From an uncultured delta proteobacterium (GTDB taxonomy: Bacteria; Desulfobacterota; Syntrophia; Syntrophales; Smithellaceae), in assembly GCA_903907985.1 (NCBI GenBank), contig CAIVQG010000043.1, forward strand, positions 62,001-126,000: a stretch of DNA of 64,000 nt, read 5' to 3'. This document shows positions 53,649-63,989 of the stretch, one piece after another (position 1 is the stretch's first letter; the number at the start of each line of letters is the position of its first letter). The notes beneath the pieces are model-generated. The model was not told the DNA's origin. It made no database searches and saw nothing but the letters and a program-made list of their open reading frames with translations. A program made the translations under genes and the position numbers.

Positions 53649-54724
53649 TTTACCATTTATTATATCCCTTACATACTGCATTTTCATCGTTTAACGTATT
53701 TCGTTACATCACTTTCCGGACGATTTATGCAACGATTACCGCGCTGGTAATATGCTTCGTTATAGGTCCCTGGCTCATCCGGAAATTGCAGAGCATGCAG
53801 ATCGGTCAACAGATCAGGGAAGATGGCCCGCAAAGCCATTTGGTAAAGAAAGGTACTCCCACAATGGGCGGGGTATTGATAATTTTTTCTGTAGTAGTTT
53901 CGACGTTGCTCTGGGCGAATCTTTCAGTTGATTATGTCTGGTTGATATTGCTGGTGACGGTGGGATACGGTTTGATTGGATTTGTCGATGATTATAGCAA
54001 ATTCATTGGAAAAAATTCCAAAGGGGTGTCCGGAAAAACAAGGCTCACCGCAGAAATATTTATCGCTCTGTTTGTGAGTATTATTCTTTATCTGAAGCCG
54101 GGCTTCAATTCACAGATTACCATCCCGTTTTTTAAAACAGTTCTGCCCAATCTCGGCTGGGGCTATGTTCTGCTTTCAACATTCATCATTGTTGGTGCGG
54201 CCAACGCGGTTAATCTCACCGACGGATTGGATGGGCTGGCCATCGGACCGGCGACAATTTGCTTTGCCACTTATGTAATGTTTGCCTATTTTGCCGGTAA
54301 CGTCAAAGTGTCGACTTATCTGCAAATTCCTTACGTTGCCGGCGCCGGTGAGTTGGCGGTATTTTGCGGGGCTCTGGTTGGTGCTTCCTTAGGTTTTCTC
54401 TGGTTTAATTCTTATCCGGCGGAAGTATTTATGGGTGATGTCGGCTCACTATCGTTAGGCGGTGCTTTAGGAATGATGGCAGTTATCACCAAACAGGAAA
54501 TTCTCCTGGTCATTGTCGGCGGAATTTTTGTAATTGAAACATTTTCCGTCATTTTTCAAGTTGGCTATTTCAAAATGACACACGGGAAGCGCATGTTCCG
54601 GATGGCGCCATTGCATCATCATTTTGAATTGAAAGGCTGGGCGGAACCGAAAGTAATTGTGCGATTTTGGGTTATTTCGATTTTGCTGGCCTTAATGGCG
54701 ATAAGTACATTGAAGTTACGGTAG
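53645..54724 (+). CDS. mraY: Phospho-MurNAc-pentapeptide translocase MraY
   Basis: MraY transfers phospho-MurNAc-pentapeptide to undecaprenyl phosphate to give lipid I. The 359-residue protein has about ten membrane helices and the catalytic aspartate motifs [14 protein letters not shown] and [10 protein letters not shown], plus the late [14 protein letters not shown] histidine motif. The start codon is TTG overlapping the murF stop (TTGA); a nearby ATG is in another frame. Confidence 0.97.
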   Translation: MIYHLLYPLHTAFSSFNVFRYITFRTIYATITALVICFVIGPWLIRKLQSMQIGQQIREDGPQSHLVKKGTPTMGGVLIIFSVVVSTLLWANLSVDYVWLILLVTVGYGLIGFVDDYSKFIGKNSKGVSGKTRLTAEIFIALFVSIILYLKPGFNSQITIPFFKTVLPNLGWGYVLLSTFIIVGAANAVNLTDGLDGLAIGPATICFATYVMFAYFAGNVKVSTYLQIPYVAGAGELAVFCGALVGASLGFLWFNSYPAEVFMGDVGSLSLGGALGMMAVITKQEILLVIVGGIFVIETFSVIFQVGYFKMTHGKRMFRMAPLHHHFELKGWAEPKVIVRFWVISILLALMAISTLKLR

Positions 54725-54731
54725 AGGGAAT

Positions 54732-56075
54732 ATGGATTTTAAAGGTAAAAAAATAATCATTATCGGTATGGGCAAAACAGGAATTGCAACTGCCGGATTT
54801 TTAGGCGCCCGGGGCGCCCGGGTTATGGTTACCGATGAAAAGCCCATCCATTTGTGGGATGGGCTTTATGAGCATATCGCCAATGAAAAATGGCTGGAAA
54901 ACGGAGTATATAATGCCGGTATTTTGAGTGGGGCAGACATGGTTGTCCCGTCGCCGGGGATTCCGCCTTATAATGAAATTATTGCGGCTGCAGTCCTGAA
55001 AAAAATTCCGGTTGTCAGTGAAATTGAATTGGCCTGCTGGTTTCTGAAAAAACCGGTGATTGCAGTCACTGGTACTAATGGAAAAACGACGACAGTAAGC
55101 CTGCTGGGAGAAATCCTTACACGGGCAGGGAAGCGTGTATTTGTCGGCGGTAACATCGGCAATCCTTTAATTGAATATGCCGGCACATTGCAGGAGGAAG
55201 ATTTTGTTGTTGCCGAAATCAGCAGCTTCCAAATGCAGTGGATGGACAAATTCCGGCCTTTTGTCTCCATCCTCTTGAATGTAACCTGCGATCACATAAA
55301 TTATCACGGTTCGTTTGACGAATACCGTCGTATCAAAGCCAGAATATTTGCCAATCAGCGCAAATCTGATTTTGCTATTCTCAATGCCGAAGACCCGGCA
55401 CAAGAGTCCATGTCTTCAGGTATCCAGGCGATGGTTGCCCTTTTTAGTTCAGTGAAAGAAATACAACAGGGAATATATTTGAAGGATGATGCACTTGTTT
55501 TTAAAACATTCGACGGCAGTCAGGAAAAATATCCGCTGAGCATGATTAAAATTCCTGGTTTGCATAATGTGGAAAATGTAATGGCTGCTGTAATGGCTGC
55601 ACGCTTTTGCGGATGCAGCAGGGACAGTATAATAGCTGCCATCACTGATTTCCGGGGCTTGCCGCACCGGATTGAATACGCCGGCGAGAAAAATGGTGTC
55701 CGGTTTTACGATGATTCCAAAGGAACGAACGTCGGTTCTGTTGTGCGTGCGCTGGATACGTTTCCCGGGCCGGTTATCCTGCTTTTAGGCGGGCGGGATA
55801 AAGATGGTGATTTTGATACTCTTCAGCTGTTACTTACGAAAAAAGCCAAAAAAGTGATATTGTTTGGTGAGGCGCGTGACCGCATTGAATCTATGATTGG
55901 GAAAGGTGTTCCCTTGGAGAAAAGACAGACTTTGCGGGAAGCAATCGAGAGTGCTTATGAAAATGCAACTGCCGGGGATGTGATATTGCTTTCCCCCGGT
56001 TGTGCCAGTTTTGATGAATTTCAAAATTATAAAGAGCGGGGAAATTATTTTAAAGAAGTGGTCAGGAATCTGTAA
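54732..56075 (+). CDS. murD: UDP-MurNAc-L-alanine:D-glutamate ligase
   Basis: MurD adds D-glutamate to UDP-MurNAc-L-Ala. The 447-residue protein has a Rossmann-like N-terminal domain (IIIGMGKTGIATAGFL), the ATP loop AVTGTNGKTTTVSLL, NVTCDHINYHGSFDEYRR and the C-terminal YDDSKGTNVGSVVRAL and LLLGGRDKDGDF. Full length, 7 bp after mraY, directly abutting ftsW. Confidence 0.97.
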   Translation: MDFKGKKIIIIGMGKTGIATAGFLGARGARVMVTDEKPIHLWDGLYEHIANEKWLENGVYNAGILSGADMVVPSPGIPPYNEIIAAAVLKKIPVVSEIELACWFLKKPVIAVTGTNGKTTTVSLLGEILTRAGKRVFVGGNIGNPLIEYAGTLQEEDFVVAEISSFQMQWMDKFRPFVSILLNVTCDHINYHGSFDEYRRIKARIFANQRKSDFAILNAEDPAQESMSSGIQAMVALFSSVKEIQQGIYLKDDALVFKTFDGSQEKYPLSMIKIPGLHNVENVMAAVMAARFCGCSRDSIIAAITDFRGLPHRIEYAGEKNGVRFYDDSKGTNVGSVVRALDTFPGPVILLLGGRDKDGDFDTLQLLLTKKAKKVILFGEARDRIESMIGKGVPLEKRQTLREAIESAYENATAGDVILLSPGCASFDEFQNYKERGNYFKEVVRNL

Positions 56076-57185
56076 ATGGATGCTGTGTTAAAAAAAGAAG
56101 ATAAAGCGCCGGATATCATTTTGCTCATGGTTACATTAATATTGGTGACTGTGGGTACGGCGATGATCTATTCATCCAGTTCTATCATCGCCTTGGAGCG
56201 TTTTAAAGACGGTCTGTACTTTTTGAAGAAGCAAATGCTTTTTGTTTTTCTAGGCCTTATTTCTATGGTGCTGATGAGCAAGATTTCCTATGAGTCATTA
56301 AAGAAGGTTGCTTATCCGGGAATAGTTATATCTTTGATTTTACTCATTCTGGTTTTGATTCCGCATGTCGGACTCAAGCGTGGCGGTGCAACCCGCTGGT
56401 TAAACCTGGGTATTTTTTCTTTCCAAGTAACAGAAATGGTTAAAATTGCTATGGTAGTTTTTCTTGCTCATTTATTAACTCGCAAGGTTCACCAGCTCCA
56501 GAAATTTACCCGCGGCATCCTGGTTCCTCTGTCTATTACGGCGGTGGTAATCTTACCAATTTTGTTGGAACCCGACTTCGGTACGGCGGTAATTATTGTG
56601 GCCATAATGTTCTTAATGATGACTTTGGCCGGGTCCAAGATGAAGCACTTGCTGCTTTTAGCCGCAGCCTTTATTCCCATTGGCATTGCGCTTATCTGGC
56701 ATAAGGGATACAGGGTGGCGCGTCTCACTGCTTTTTTGGATCCCTGGAAGGATGCAGACAATACCGGATTTCAAATAATTCAATCCCTCTTGTCTTTCGG
56801 GTCCGGTGGAACTTTTGGAGTGGGAATAGGCGACGGCATGCAGAAACTATTTTACTTGCCGGAACCTCATACCGATTTTATTTTGTCGATAATTGCCGAA
56901 GAGAGCGGCTTTGTCGGTGTAACAATAGTGATTGTCATGTTTATACTTTTTGTTTTACGCGGTTTTATGATTTCACTGAAAGCGCCTGATCTTTTCGGTA
57001 CGCTCCTGGCAGCGGGATTAACGATGGTAATCGCCCTGGAAGCCTTTATAAATATTGCCGGTGTCATGGGCATTATCCCGTTAAAAGGGTTGGCCTTGCC
57101 TTTTTTGAGTTACGGCGGAACATCGTTTATCATGAGTATGACAGCGGTAGGAATTTTACTGAACATATCGACACAAAAGGTATGA
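56076..57185 (+). CDS. ftsW: Septal peptidoglycan glycosyltransferase FtsW
   Basis: A SEDS-family polymerase that works with FtsI at the septum. The 369-residue protein has about ten membrane helices and the SEDS signatures GATRWLNLGIFSFQ, QIIQSLLSFGSGGTFGVGIG and HTDFILSIIAEESGFVG; the catalytic aspartate region is near the second. Its ATG follows the murD stop with no gap, so translation is coupled. Confidence 0.96.
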   Translation: MDAVLKKEDKAPDIILLMVTLILVTVGTAMIYSSSSIIALERFKDGLYFLKKQMLFVFLGLISMVLMSKISYESLKKVAYPGIVISLILLILVLIPHVGLKRGGATRWLNLGIFSFQVTEMVKIAMVVFLAHLLTRKVHQLQKFTRGILVPLSITAVVILPILLEPDFGTAVIIVAIMFLMMTLAGSKMKHLLLLAAAFIPIGIALIWHKGYRVARLTAFLDPWKDADNTGFQIIQSLLSFGSGGTFGVGIGDGMQKLFYLPEPHTDFILSIIAEESGFVGVTIVIVMFILFVLRGFMISLKAPDLFGTLLAAGLTMVIALEAFINIAGVMGIIPLKGLALPFLSYGGTSFIMSMTAVGILLNISTQKV

Positions 57186-57243
57186 GCGAAGTAATAGACA
57201 GAGAAATTATTTTGATCGTTTCCTGCTTTTTCAGGAGAGGCAC

Positions 57244-58329
57244 ATGCGCATTGTAATTGCAGGAGGAGGAACAGGCGGACATTTATTCCCCGGTATTGCC
57301 ATCGCTGAGGAATTTATTAAAAGAAACAAGCAAGCAGAAGTTCTGTTTATTGGAACAAAAAGGGGTATTGAAAGTAAATTGCTAAGTGGTGCAGGTTATA
57401 AGCTGTGCACGATTGATATCGAAGGAATTAAGGGACGGGGAATGAAGGCTCTGGTAAAAGGTATTTATTCGATTCCGCAAAGTATGTGGCAGTCCAGACG
57501 AATACTGAAAGAGTGTCATCCTCAGATTGTTATTGGTGTGGGAGGCTATGCTTCAGGGCCGGCGGTGCTGGCCGCATATTTTATGGGAATACCTACTGCA
57601 ATTGCCGAACAAAATTCTGTGCCCGGCATCACTAACCGAATATTAGGAAAGTTTGTAGATAAAATATTTGTGACGTATGAGCAGACCACAGAGTCATTTT
57701 CCCGCTCCAAAGTATTGCTTAGCGGTAATCCGGTGCGATCAGCATTTACCGGTATGCGCAGTCGGCAAAAATTGGAAAAAGACTTCCGTCAGCTGCTGGT
57801 CTTTGGCGGTTCTCAGGGAGCCATGGCGATAAATAAAAGTGTAGTTGAAATGCTGCCTCAATTACAGAGAATGAAAAATAAAGTACGCATATTGCACCAA
57901 ACCGGAGCTCAGGAAGTGGAATCAGTGCGTGAGGCTTATGGCCGTTATGGCATTGAGGCCGATGTTACCGCGTTTATTGTCGATATGGCTGAAGCATACA
58001 GGCAGGCTGATTTGATTATTTGCCGTGCCGGGGCGACATCATTGGCGGAAATTACTGCAGCGGGGAAAACACCAATATTAATTCCCTTTCCCTGGGCGAC
58101 CAATGATCATCAGACAAAAAATGCCGAGGCACTAGCGGATAAAGGTGCGGCAATTATGATTAATGAGAAAGATCTCAGTGGCACTAAGTTGTTTGAAGTG
58201 GTTGACGGCTTACTTAGTGATCCGAAGAAATTGCAACTGATGGAAGAGAAATCGGCAGAAATCGGCAATATCAATGCAGCGGCCAATATCGTTGATGCCT
58301 GCCTGAAATTGATGGCACCGAAAAAATAG
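57244..58329 (+). CDS. murG: UDP-GlcNAc:lipid I N-acetylglucosaminyltransferase
   Basis: MurG makes lipid II on the inner face of the membrane. The 361-residue GT-B enzyme has the glycine loop GGGTGGHLFPGIAIAEEF, VGVGGYASGP, AEQNSVPGITNR and the C-terminal donor-binding CRAGATSLAEITAAGK and PWATNDHQTKNAEAL. Clear ribosome site (CAGGAGAGG). 58 bp after ftsW. Confidence 0.97.
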   Translation: MRIVIAGGGTGGHLFPGIAIAEEFIKRNKQAEVLFIGTKRGIESKLLSGAGYKLCTIDIEGIKGRGMKALVKGIYSIPQSMWQSRRILKECHPQIVIGVGGYASGPAVLAAYFMGIPTAIAEQNSVPGITNRILGKFVDKIFVTYEQTTESFSRSKVLLSGNPVRSAFTGMRSRQKLEKDFRQLLVFGGSQGAMAINKSVVEMLPQLQRMKNKVRILHQTGAQEVESVREAYGRYGIEADVTAFIVDMAEAYRQADLIICRAGATSLAEITAAGKTPILIPFPWATNDHQTKNAEALADKGAAIMINEKDLSGTKLFEVVDGLLSDPKKLQLMEEKSAEIGNINAAANIVDACLKLMAPKK

Positions 58330-58369
58330 AGATTCAACATATTGAAACTGGAAGAGGAGTGTCAGGTAA

Positions 58370-59779
58370 ATGGGAACAGATAAAGAAACAGGATTGATGC
58401 AGCGCAAAATAAAATGCATTCATTTTGTGGGAATAGGCGGTATCGGTATGAGCGGAATTGCCGAAGTTCTGCTTAATCTCGGCTATAGAATCAGCGGCTC
58501 TGATGCTCAGCAATCGGATACAACATTGCGTTTGCAGAATCTGGGGGCAATGGTCGCCCTGGGTCATAGTGCACAAAATATCGGCAACGCTGATGTCGTT
58601 GTAACTTCTACAGCTGTCAAGACGGCCAATCCGGAAGTCGTGGAAGCCCACCTACGGAATATTCCGGTAATACCGCGAGCGGAAATGCTCGCCGAACTTT
58701 TGAAGATGAAATTTTCCGTGGCCGTTTCTGGCAGTCACGGCAAGACAACGACAACATCAATGGTTGCCACGATCCTGGCAGGAGGCGGTCTCGATCCCAC
58801 TATGGTTATCGGCGGGAAACTGGCCAGTATCGGCAGCAACGCGCGCCTGGGCGACGGCGAAATAATTGTTGCCGAGGCGGACGAGAGTGATGGTTCCTTC
58901 CTGAAGCTTTCGCCGACAATCGCCGTCATTACCAACATTGATCGTGAGCATCTGGATTACTATCCGGGAATCACCGAAATCAAGGATGCCTTTCTTAAGT
59001 TTGCCAACATCGTTCCTTTTTATGGTTGTACGGTCATGTGCAACGATAATGAGTATGTAAGGGAAATTGCCCCGCAAATTAAGCGCCGAATTATAACATA
59101 TGGCATTGAACAGACGGCGGACTACAGTGCGCAGGAAATTGAATTTCACGGCAGCAAAACAGCATATCGCCTTTGTTATAAGGGAGAAGCAGTGGGCGAA
59201 ATTGAACTCAACGTTCCCGGAATGTTTAATGTTTACAATTCGCTGGCGGCAATAGCTGTGGGTCGCGAACTGGAACTTGATCTTCCGGCAATTAAGAAAG
59301 GACTGTCTAGCTTTAATGGGGTACAGCGCCGCCTGGAAATTAAAGGCCAGGTTGGGAGTATAACGGTTGTTGATGATTACGGTCATCATCCGACAGAGGT
59401 CAAAGAAACTCTGGCGGCAGCCCGCCACGTATGGAAAGAAAGGCATATTGTCGTTTTTCAACCGCATCGCTTTACCCGGACCAAGGCTCTTTTTGATGAG
59501 TTCACCCGAGCTTTTACCGATGCCGACGTTCTTATTTTGAATGATATTTATCCGGCCAGCGAAGAGCCGATTGCCGGAGTTAATTCTGCGGCGCTCTGTT
59601 CGGCGATTAAAAAGACCGGTCATCCTCATGTAGAGTATATAGCGAAGGCGGAAGATACGGTGGAATATCTATTGAAAATTGTTAAGCCCGGTGATGCGGT
59701 ATTTACTCTGGGGGCCGGCAGTGTTTATAAAATTGGTGAAGACTTTTTAAAACAACTGAAAGCTCGGGAAGCAAAATAG
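58370..59779 (+). CDS. murC: UDP-MurNAc:L-alanine ligase
   Basis: MurC adds the first amino acid of the stem peptide. The 469-residue protein has VGIGGIGMSGIAEVLLNLGY, the ATP loop AVSGSHGKTTTTSM, ADESDGSFL and NIDREHLDYYPG, and the C-terminal DDYGHHPTEVKETL and FQPHRFTRTK. The first ATG gives a nine-residue extension before the family start; MQRKIK at 58397 is an alternative start. Confidence 0.97.
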   Translation: MGTDKETGLMQRKIKCIHFVGIGGIGMSGIAEVLLNLGYRISGSDAQQSDTTLRLQNLGAMVALGHSAQNIGNADVVVTSTAVKTANPEVVEAHLRNIPVIPRAEMLAELLKMKFSVAVSGSHGKTTTTSMVATILAGGGLDPTMVIGGKLASIGSNARLGDGEIIVAEADESDGSFLKLSPTIAVITNIDREHLDYYPGITEIKDAFLKFANIVPFYGCTVMCNDNEYVREIAPQIKRRIITYGIEQTADYSAQEIEFHGSKTAYRLCYKGEAVGEIELNVPGMFNVYNSLAAIAVGRELELDLPAIKKGLSSFNGVQRRLEIKGQVGSITVVDDYGHHPTEVKETLAAARHVWKERHIVVFQPHRFTRTKALFDEFTRAFTDADVLILNDIYPASEEPIAGVNSAALCSAIKKTGHPHVEYIAKAEDTVEYLLKIVKPGDAVFTLGAGSVYKIGEDFLKQLKAREAK

Positions 59780-59781
59780 AA

Positions 59782-60702
59782 ATGGGCGGCAAAAAGAAAA
59801 TCACAGAGGTGCTCGACGATACTTGCGGAAAAATATTTTATAACGAGCCGATGTCGCAGCACACGTCGCTGAAAGTTGGCGGCAATGCCGATGCTCTGAT
59901 TGTAATTGAAAGTGAAGATCAACTGATGCAAATTGTCGGAAAACTAAAAGCGGCGGAAATTAATTGTCTGCCTGTGGGAAACTTAACTAATATCATTGTT
60001 CGTGACGGCGGATACCGTGGAGCAATTTTACTAATGAGCGGACTTAAAGAAATAAATTGTGAGCAAATTCCGGACGGGGGACATTATATCTGTGCCCAGG
60101 CTGGTGCTGCGCTGGCTTCGGTGGTAGGGCTTTCTGCCGCACATGAATTGACCGGCTTGGAGTTTTGCGCGGGTATTCCCGGCAGTGTTGGTGGCGCTGT
60201 GTGGATGAATGCCGGTGCATTCGGGGCGGAGATTAAAGATGTCATAACGGAAGTTGCTCTGCTTACGGCTGACGGTGAAAAAATAATTCTGAAAAAAGAA
60301 GAAATAGTTTTTAGTTACCGCCGGACTGTTTTGCCACCGGAGGCAATAATTCTTCAGGCCCGGTTGAAATTGGAAAAAGGTGACCGCAAACAAATCCAGG
60401 ATAAAATCAGGGAAATTACTCAGACGCGCAGGGAAAAGCATCCGCTGGCATATCCCAATGCCGGATCAGTTTTTAAAAATTTACCGGGGGAGCCTGCAGG
60501 CCGTATTATTGAGGAAATAGGTCTTAAAGGAAAAGCTTGCGGGGATGCAGAAGTTTCATTTATGCATGCCAACTTTATTGTGAATAAAGGCAATGCTACT
60601 GCAACCGATGTTCTGGCCTTGATTAGCATCATTGCGGATACAGCTAAAAAAGAAAAGGGCATCGATCTGGAGACGGAAGTCATCGTTGTTGGAGAAAATT
60701 AG
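59782..60702 (+). CDS. murB: UDP-N-acetylenolpyruvoylglucosamine reductase
   Basis: MurB is the FAD enzyme that reduces the enolpyruvyl group to give UDP-MurNAc. The 306-residue protein is the short, type II-like form. Seen are HTSLKVGGNADALIV, GIPGSVGGAVWMNAGAFGAEI, FSYRRT, the active-site serine in NAGSVFKN and the closing glutamate in ETEVIVVG. One oddity: the FAD loop that reads G-x-G-S-N in most MurB proteins reads GNLTN here. Two bases after murC and overlapping ftsQ by one base. Confidence 0.95.
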   Translation: MGGKKKITEVLDDTCGKIFYNEPMSQHTSLKVGGNADALIVIESEDQLMQIVGKLKAAEINCLPVGNLTNIIVRDGGYRGAILLMSGLKEINCEQIPDGGHYICAQAGAALASVVGLSAAHELTGLEFCAGIPGSVGGAVWMNAGAFGAEIKDVITEVALLTADGEKIILKKEEIVFSYRRTVLPPEAIILQARLKLEKGDRKQIQDKIREITQTRREKHPLAYPNAGSVFKNLPGEPAGRIIEEIGLKGKACGDAEVSFMHANFIVNKGNATATDVLALISIIADTAKKEKGIDLETEVIVVGEN

Positions 60703-61547
60703 TGCCGAAGAAATTAAAAACAAGCATTGCTGCTAAAAAGAACCGCCTGCGCCGGCGCATCTCCAATGGCATTGGAGAATTTGCTGGTGCGATGGGCTTA
60801 TTGTTTTCTGTAGCCGTACTTTGCCTCACGTTTATTTATGTTTACAGTTATTTATTAAGCATGCCCTATTTCGGGATCAAAGAAATATCTGTGCGCGGCT
60901 TAAAGGAATTAACGGAAAAAGATATTTTAATGCTGGCCGCGATCTCACCGCAGCAAAACCTACTGTCCGTAAATACAGAGGCCGCAGTGAGACGTGTTTC
61001 CGCCAATCCCTGGGTGAAGAATGTTTATGTGGGCAGGGAGCTGCCCAACAGGCTGGTGCTGGAAGTACGGGAGCGGAATCCTGTGGCTATGGTCAAGCAG
61101 GCCAGCGATTTTTATCTAATGGATAATGAAGGTTTTGTTTTTAAGAAATTGGGAAAAGGTGATGAAGTCGATCTGCCTATTCTTACCGGTATCGATGGCA
61201 GAGAAAAGGAAAAATCCAAACTATTACTGAGCACACTCAATTTGTTAAAAACGATGTCGGCTTCCGGACGGTATAATTATCTAGGGGCAATATCAGAAGT
61301 TAACGTTGATGACATTTTTGGACTTTCTCTGCTGACAGATACCGGTCTTTACCTGAAACTGGGTAAAGATAATTACGAAAACAAATTGAAGCAATTAAAT
61401 GTGATTATGGCAGATGTGGAAAAAAGAGGCATGCGCAAGGGTTATATCTTTGTAGATATATGCGATGTTACCAAGATCACTATTACGCACAAAAATGCTA
61501 CGGGGCGGCCGGAGGCGGGGAAAAAAGGTAAACAATACCGGACGTGA
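60702..61547 (+). CDS. ftsQ: Cell division protein FtsQ
   Basis: A 281-residue bitopic protein of the divisome. A basic cytoplasmic N-terminus (about 1-28) precedes a membrane helix (about 30-55), a POTRA domain starting at FGIKEISVRGLKELTEKDI, and the beta domain (PWVKNVYVGRELPNRLVLEVRERNPVAM). It links FtsK to FtsL/FtsB. GTG start overlapping the murB stop. The C-terminus is basic. Confidence 0.94.
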   Translation: MPKKLKTSIAAKKNRLRRRISNGIGEFAGAMGLLFSVAVLCLTFIYVYSYLLSMPYFGIKEISVRGLKELTEKDILMLAAISPQQNLLSVNTEAAVRRVSANPWVKNVYVGRELPNRLVLEVRERNPVAMVKQASDFYLMDNEGFVFKKLGKGDEVDLPILTGIDGREKEKSKLLLSTLNLLKTMSASGRYNYLGAISEVNVDDIFGLSLLTDTGLYLKLGKDNYENKLKQLNVIMADVEKRGMRKGYIFVDICDVTKITITHKNATGRPEAGKKGKQYRT

Positions 61548-61595
61548 AACGCGGCCCGTGTGCTGCGTATTTTAAAAAAGGTGGAGAAGAAACTG

Positions 61596-62822
61596 ATGGG
61601 CAGAAGAAGCAATGTTCTAGTAGGGATCGATATTGGAACAACAAAGACGACAGCTATTGTTGGTGAAGTAACTGATACCGGCATTAATATTATCGGTATT
61701 GGTACGTCGCCGGCCAAGGAATTAAGGAAAGGTGTTGTTGTCAATATTGAAAGTACAGTGGAGGCCATAAAAAAAGCTATCGACGAGGCGGAACATATGT
61801 CGGGATGCCGCATTAATTCAGCTTATGTCGGTGTAGCCGGCAGCCATATCAAAGGACAGAACTCACTGGGTATCGTTGCCATTAAAGGCCGCGAAGTTGG
61901 TGAAGAGGATGTGCAAAGGGCTATCGAGGCTTCCAAAGCCATTGCCATTCCCGTGGACAGGGAAATTCTGCATACACTGCCGCAAAATTATGTTGTTGAT
62001 GGACAGGATGGGGTTAGAGATCCGGTCGGAATGTCCGGTGTCCGTCTGGAGGCAAAAGTCCACATCGTTACAGGAGCTGCTGCAGCAATTCAGAATATTG
62101 TAAAATCGGTTAATCGTGTAGGCTTGGATATTGATGATGTCGTTTTGGAGCAATTGGCCGCGAGTGAAGCGGTGCTGAGTGCCGATGAAAAAGATTTGGG
62201 TGTGGTTCTGATTGATATTGGTGGTTCTAATACCGGTATTGCCATATTTTCCGAGGGGAGCATCAAACATACAGCCATATTGCCGGTCGGCGGCAACTAT
62301 TTAACTTCGGATATTGCTACCGGTTTGCGTACACCATTTAATGAAGCAGAAAAAATTAAAATTAAATACGGCTGTGCCTTAACCGCAATGATTCCTAAAG
62401 AAGAAACAATTGAGGTGCCCAGCGTCGGCGGCCGGGAAGCCCGCGAAGTATCGCGCCAGATATTAGGCAGAATTATCGAGCCCAGGATGGAAGAAATACT
62501 GAATATGGCGTCTAAGGAAGTTGTCCGTTCCGGCTTTGAAGACTTGCTGGCCGCGGGAGTTGTTCTGACCGGCGGCACATCGCTTTTGGCCGGCATCAAT
62601 GAATTGGCCGAACAGATATTTGATATGCCGGTGCGCAGTGGAATACCGTCCGGCATGGGAGGACTGTCCGATGTTGTGAATTCTCCGGCCTATGCTACCG
62701 GAGTCGGATTAATCATTTACGGCAGCAGGAAATTATCCGGCGATTCTGTTTATCGAAAAACCGGAAATATATTCAGCAATATGATCAAAACAATAAAAAA
62801 ATGGTTTTTAGAATTCTTTTGA
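61596..62822 (+). CDS. ftsA: Cell division protein FtsA
   Basis: FtsA is the actin-like protein that tethers FtsZ to the membrane. I chose the ATG at 61596, six bases after GGTGGAGAAGA, giving 408 residues; a longer frame from 61560 has no ribosome site. Features are VGIDIGTTKTTAIVG (phosphate 1), the 1C domain, VVLIDIGGSNTGIAIF (phosphate 2) and GVVLTGGTSLLAGI. The C-terminus IKTIKKWFLEFF is the amphipathic membrane-targeting helix. Confidence 0.96.
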   Translation: MGRRSNVLVGIDIGTTKTTAIVGEVTDTGINIIGIGTSPAKELRKGVVVNIESTVEAIKKAIDEAEHMSGCRINSAYVGVAGSHIKGQNSLGIVAIKGREVGEEDVQRAIEASKAIAIPVDREILHTLPQNYVVDGQDGVRDPVGMSGVRLEAKVHIVTGAAAAIQNIVKSVNRVGLDIDDVVLEQLAASEAVLSADEKDLGVVLIDIGGSNTGIAIFSEGSIKHTAILPVGGNYLTSDIATGLRTPFNEAEKIKIKYGCALTAMIPKEETIEVPSVGGREAREVSRQILGRIIEPRMEEILNMASKEVVRSGFEDLLAAGVVLTGGTSLLAGINELAEQIFDMPVRSGIPSGMGGLSDVVNSPAYATGVGLIIYGSRKLSGDSVYRKTGNIFSNMIKTIKKWFLEFF

Positions 62823-62831
62823 AAGGAAGGG

Positions 62832-63989
62832 ATGCCTATGTTTGAATTGACAGAAGTGTGTAGTCAGAATTCGGCAAAAATTAAGGTAATTGGAGTAGGG
62901 GGAGGCGGGGGCAACGCCGTTAATACAATGATCTCATGCTCCCTGCGCGGAGTTGATTTTATGATCGCCAATACGGATGTGCAGGCGTTGGGCGCATCGT
63001 GTTCGCCGGTCAAAATTCAGATTGGCGCGGAGATAACAAAAGGACTGGGTGCCGGTTCCAATCCGGAAGTCGGCAAAAAATCAGCCTTGGAATCACGCGA
63101 CCAGCTCAGGCAGTATCTGGAAGGATCGGACATGATTTTTATTACTGCCGGATTAGGCGGCGGTACAGGAACAGGTGCAGCGCCGATTATTGCGGAGATT
63201 GCCCGTGAATGCAATGCATTGACGGTCGCCGTCGTAACGAAGCCCTTTCAGTTTGAAGGCAAAAAACGCAATATGCAGGCGGAAGAAGGAATTGCCCTTT
63301 TACGTGATACTGTTGATACACTGATTGTTGTCCCCAATCAGCGCCTGCTTTCCCTGGGTGGTCGGAACCTGTCACTTCTGGAAGCGTTCAAGAAAGCGGA
63401 TGATATTCTTTATCAGGCAGTCAAAGGCATTTCCGATTTAATTATTGTTCCGGGACTCATTAATCTTGATTTTGCAGATGTAAAAAATGTTATGAGCAAT
63501 ATGGGCATGGCGCTGATGGGCACAGGCGTTGCGTCCGGTGAAAATCGCGCAGTGGAAGCGGCGCAAAGGGCAATTTCATCTCCGCTTCTGGAAGACAATA
63601 CCATTCAGGGAGCGCATGGCATCCTGTTGAGCATTACCGGCGGGTCGGATATGAGTCTTTATGAAGTTAATGAAGCTTCGTCATTGATTCAGGCGGAAGC
63701 TCATGAAGACGCCAATATTATCTTTGGTACTGTTATTGACGAAAATATGGGGGATGAAATTCGTATCACTGTTATTGCCACCGGCTTTGATGATGTTATG
63801 AAGAGAAAGCAGGCTCCGGATAATGTGACACATCTGGGCGGCTTCCGGCGGGAAGATTTATCAACGCCGGCTTTTATGCGCCGGGAAAGAACCCGCGATA
63901 ACGCTAATGTTGTCACTTTGGGCATTAACGATGAAAACGACAATGTTGATATCGAGATTCCCACATTTTTGCGCCGACAGGCCGATTAG
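62832..63989 (+). CDS. ftsZ: Cell division GTPase FtsZ
   Basis: FtsZ is the tubulin homologue forming the division ring. The 385-residue protein has [17 protein letters not shown], the tubulin signature loop GGGTGTG at 109-115, and the T7 loop [15 protein letters not shown] with catalytic aspartates. A linker (about 325-370) leads to the conserved tail [13 protein letters not shown], which binds FtsA. Complete, ends 11 bp before the window end. It follows ftsA after 9 bp with AAAGGAAGGG as ribosome site. Confidence 0.98.
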   Translation: MPMFELTEVCSQNSAKIKVIGVGGGGGNAVNTMISCSLRGVDFMIANTDVQALGASCSPVKIQIGAEITKGLGAGSNPEVGKKSALESRDQLRQYLEGSDMIFITAGLGGGTGTGAAPIIAEIARECNALTVAVVTKPFQFEGKKRNMQAEEGIALLRDTVDTLIVVPNQRLLSLGGRNLSLLEAFKKADDILYQAVKGISDLIIVPGLINLDFADVKNVMSNMGMALMGTGVASGENRAVEAAQRAISSPLLEDNTIQGAHGILLSITGGSDMSLYEVNEASSLIQAEAHEDANIIFGTVIDENMGDEIRITVIATGFDDVMKRKQAPDNVTHLGGFRREDLSTPAFMRRERTRDNANVVTLGINDENDNVDIEIPTFLRRQAD

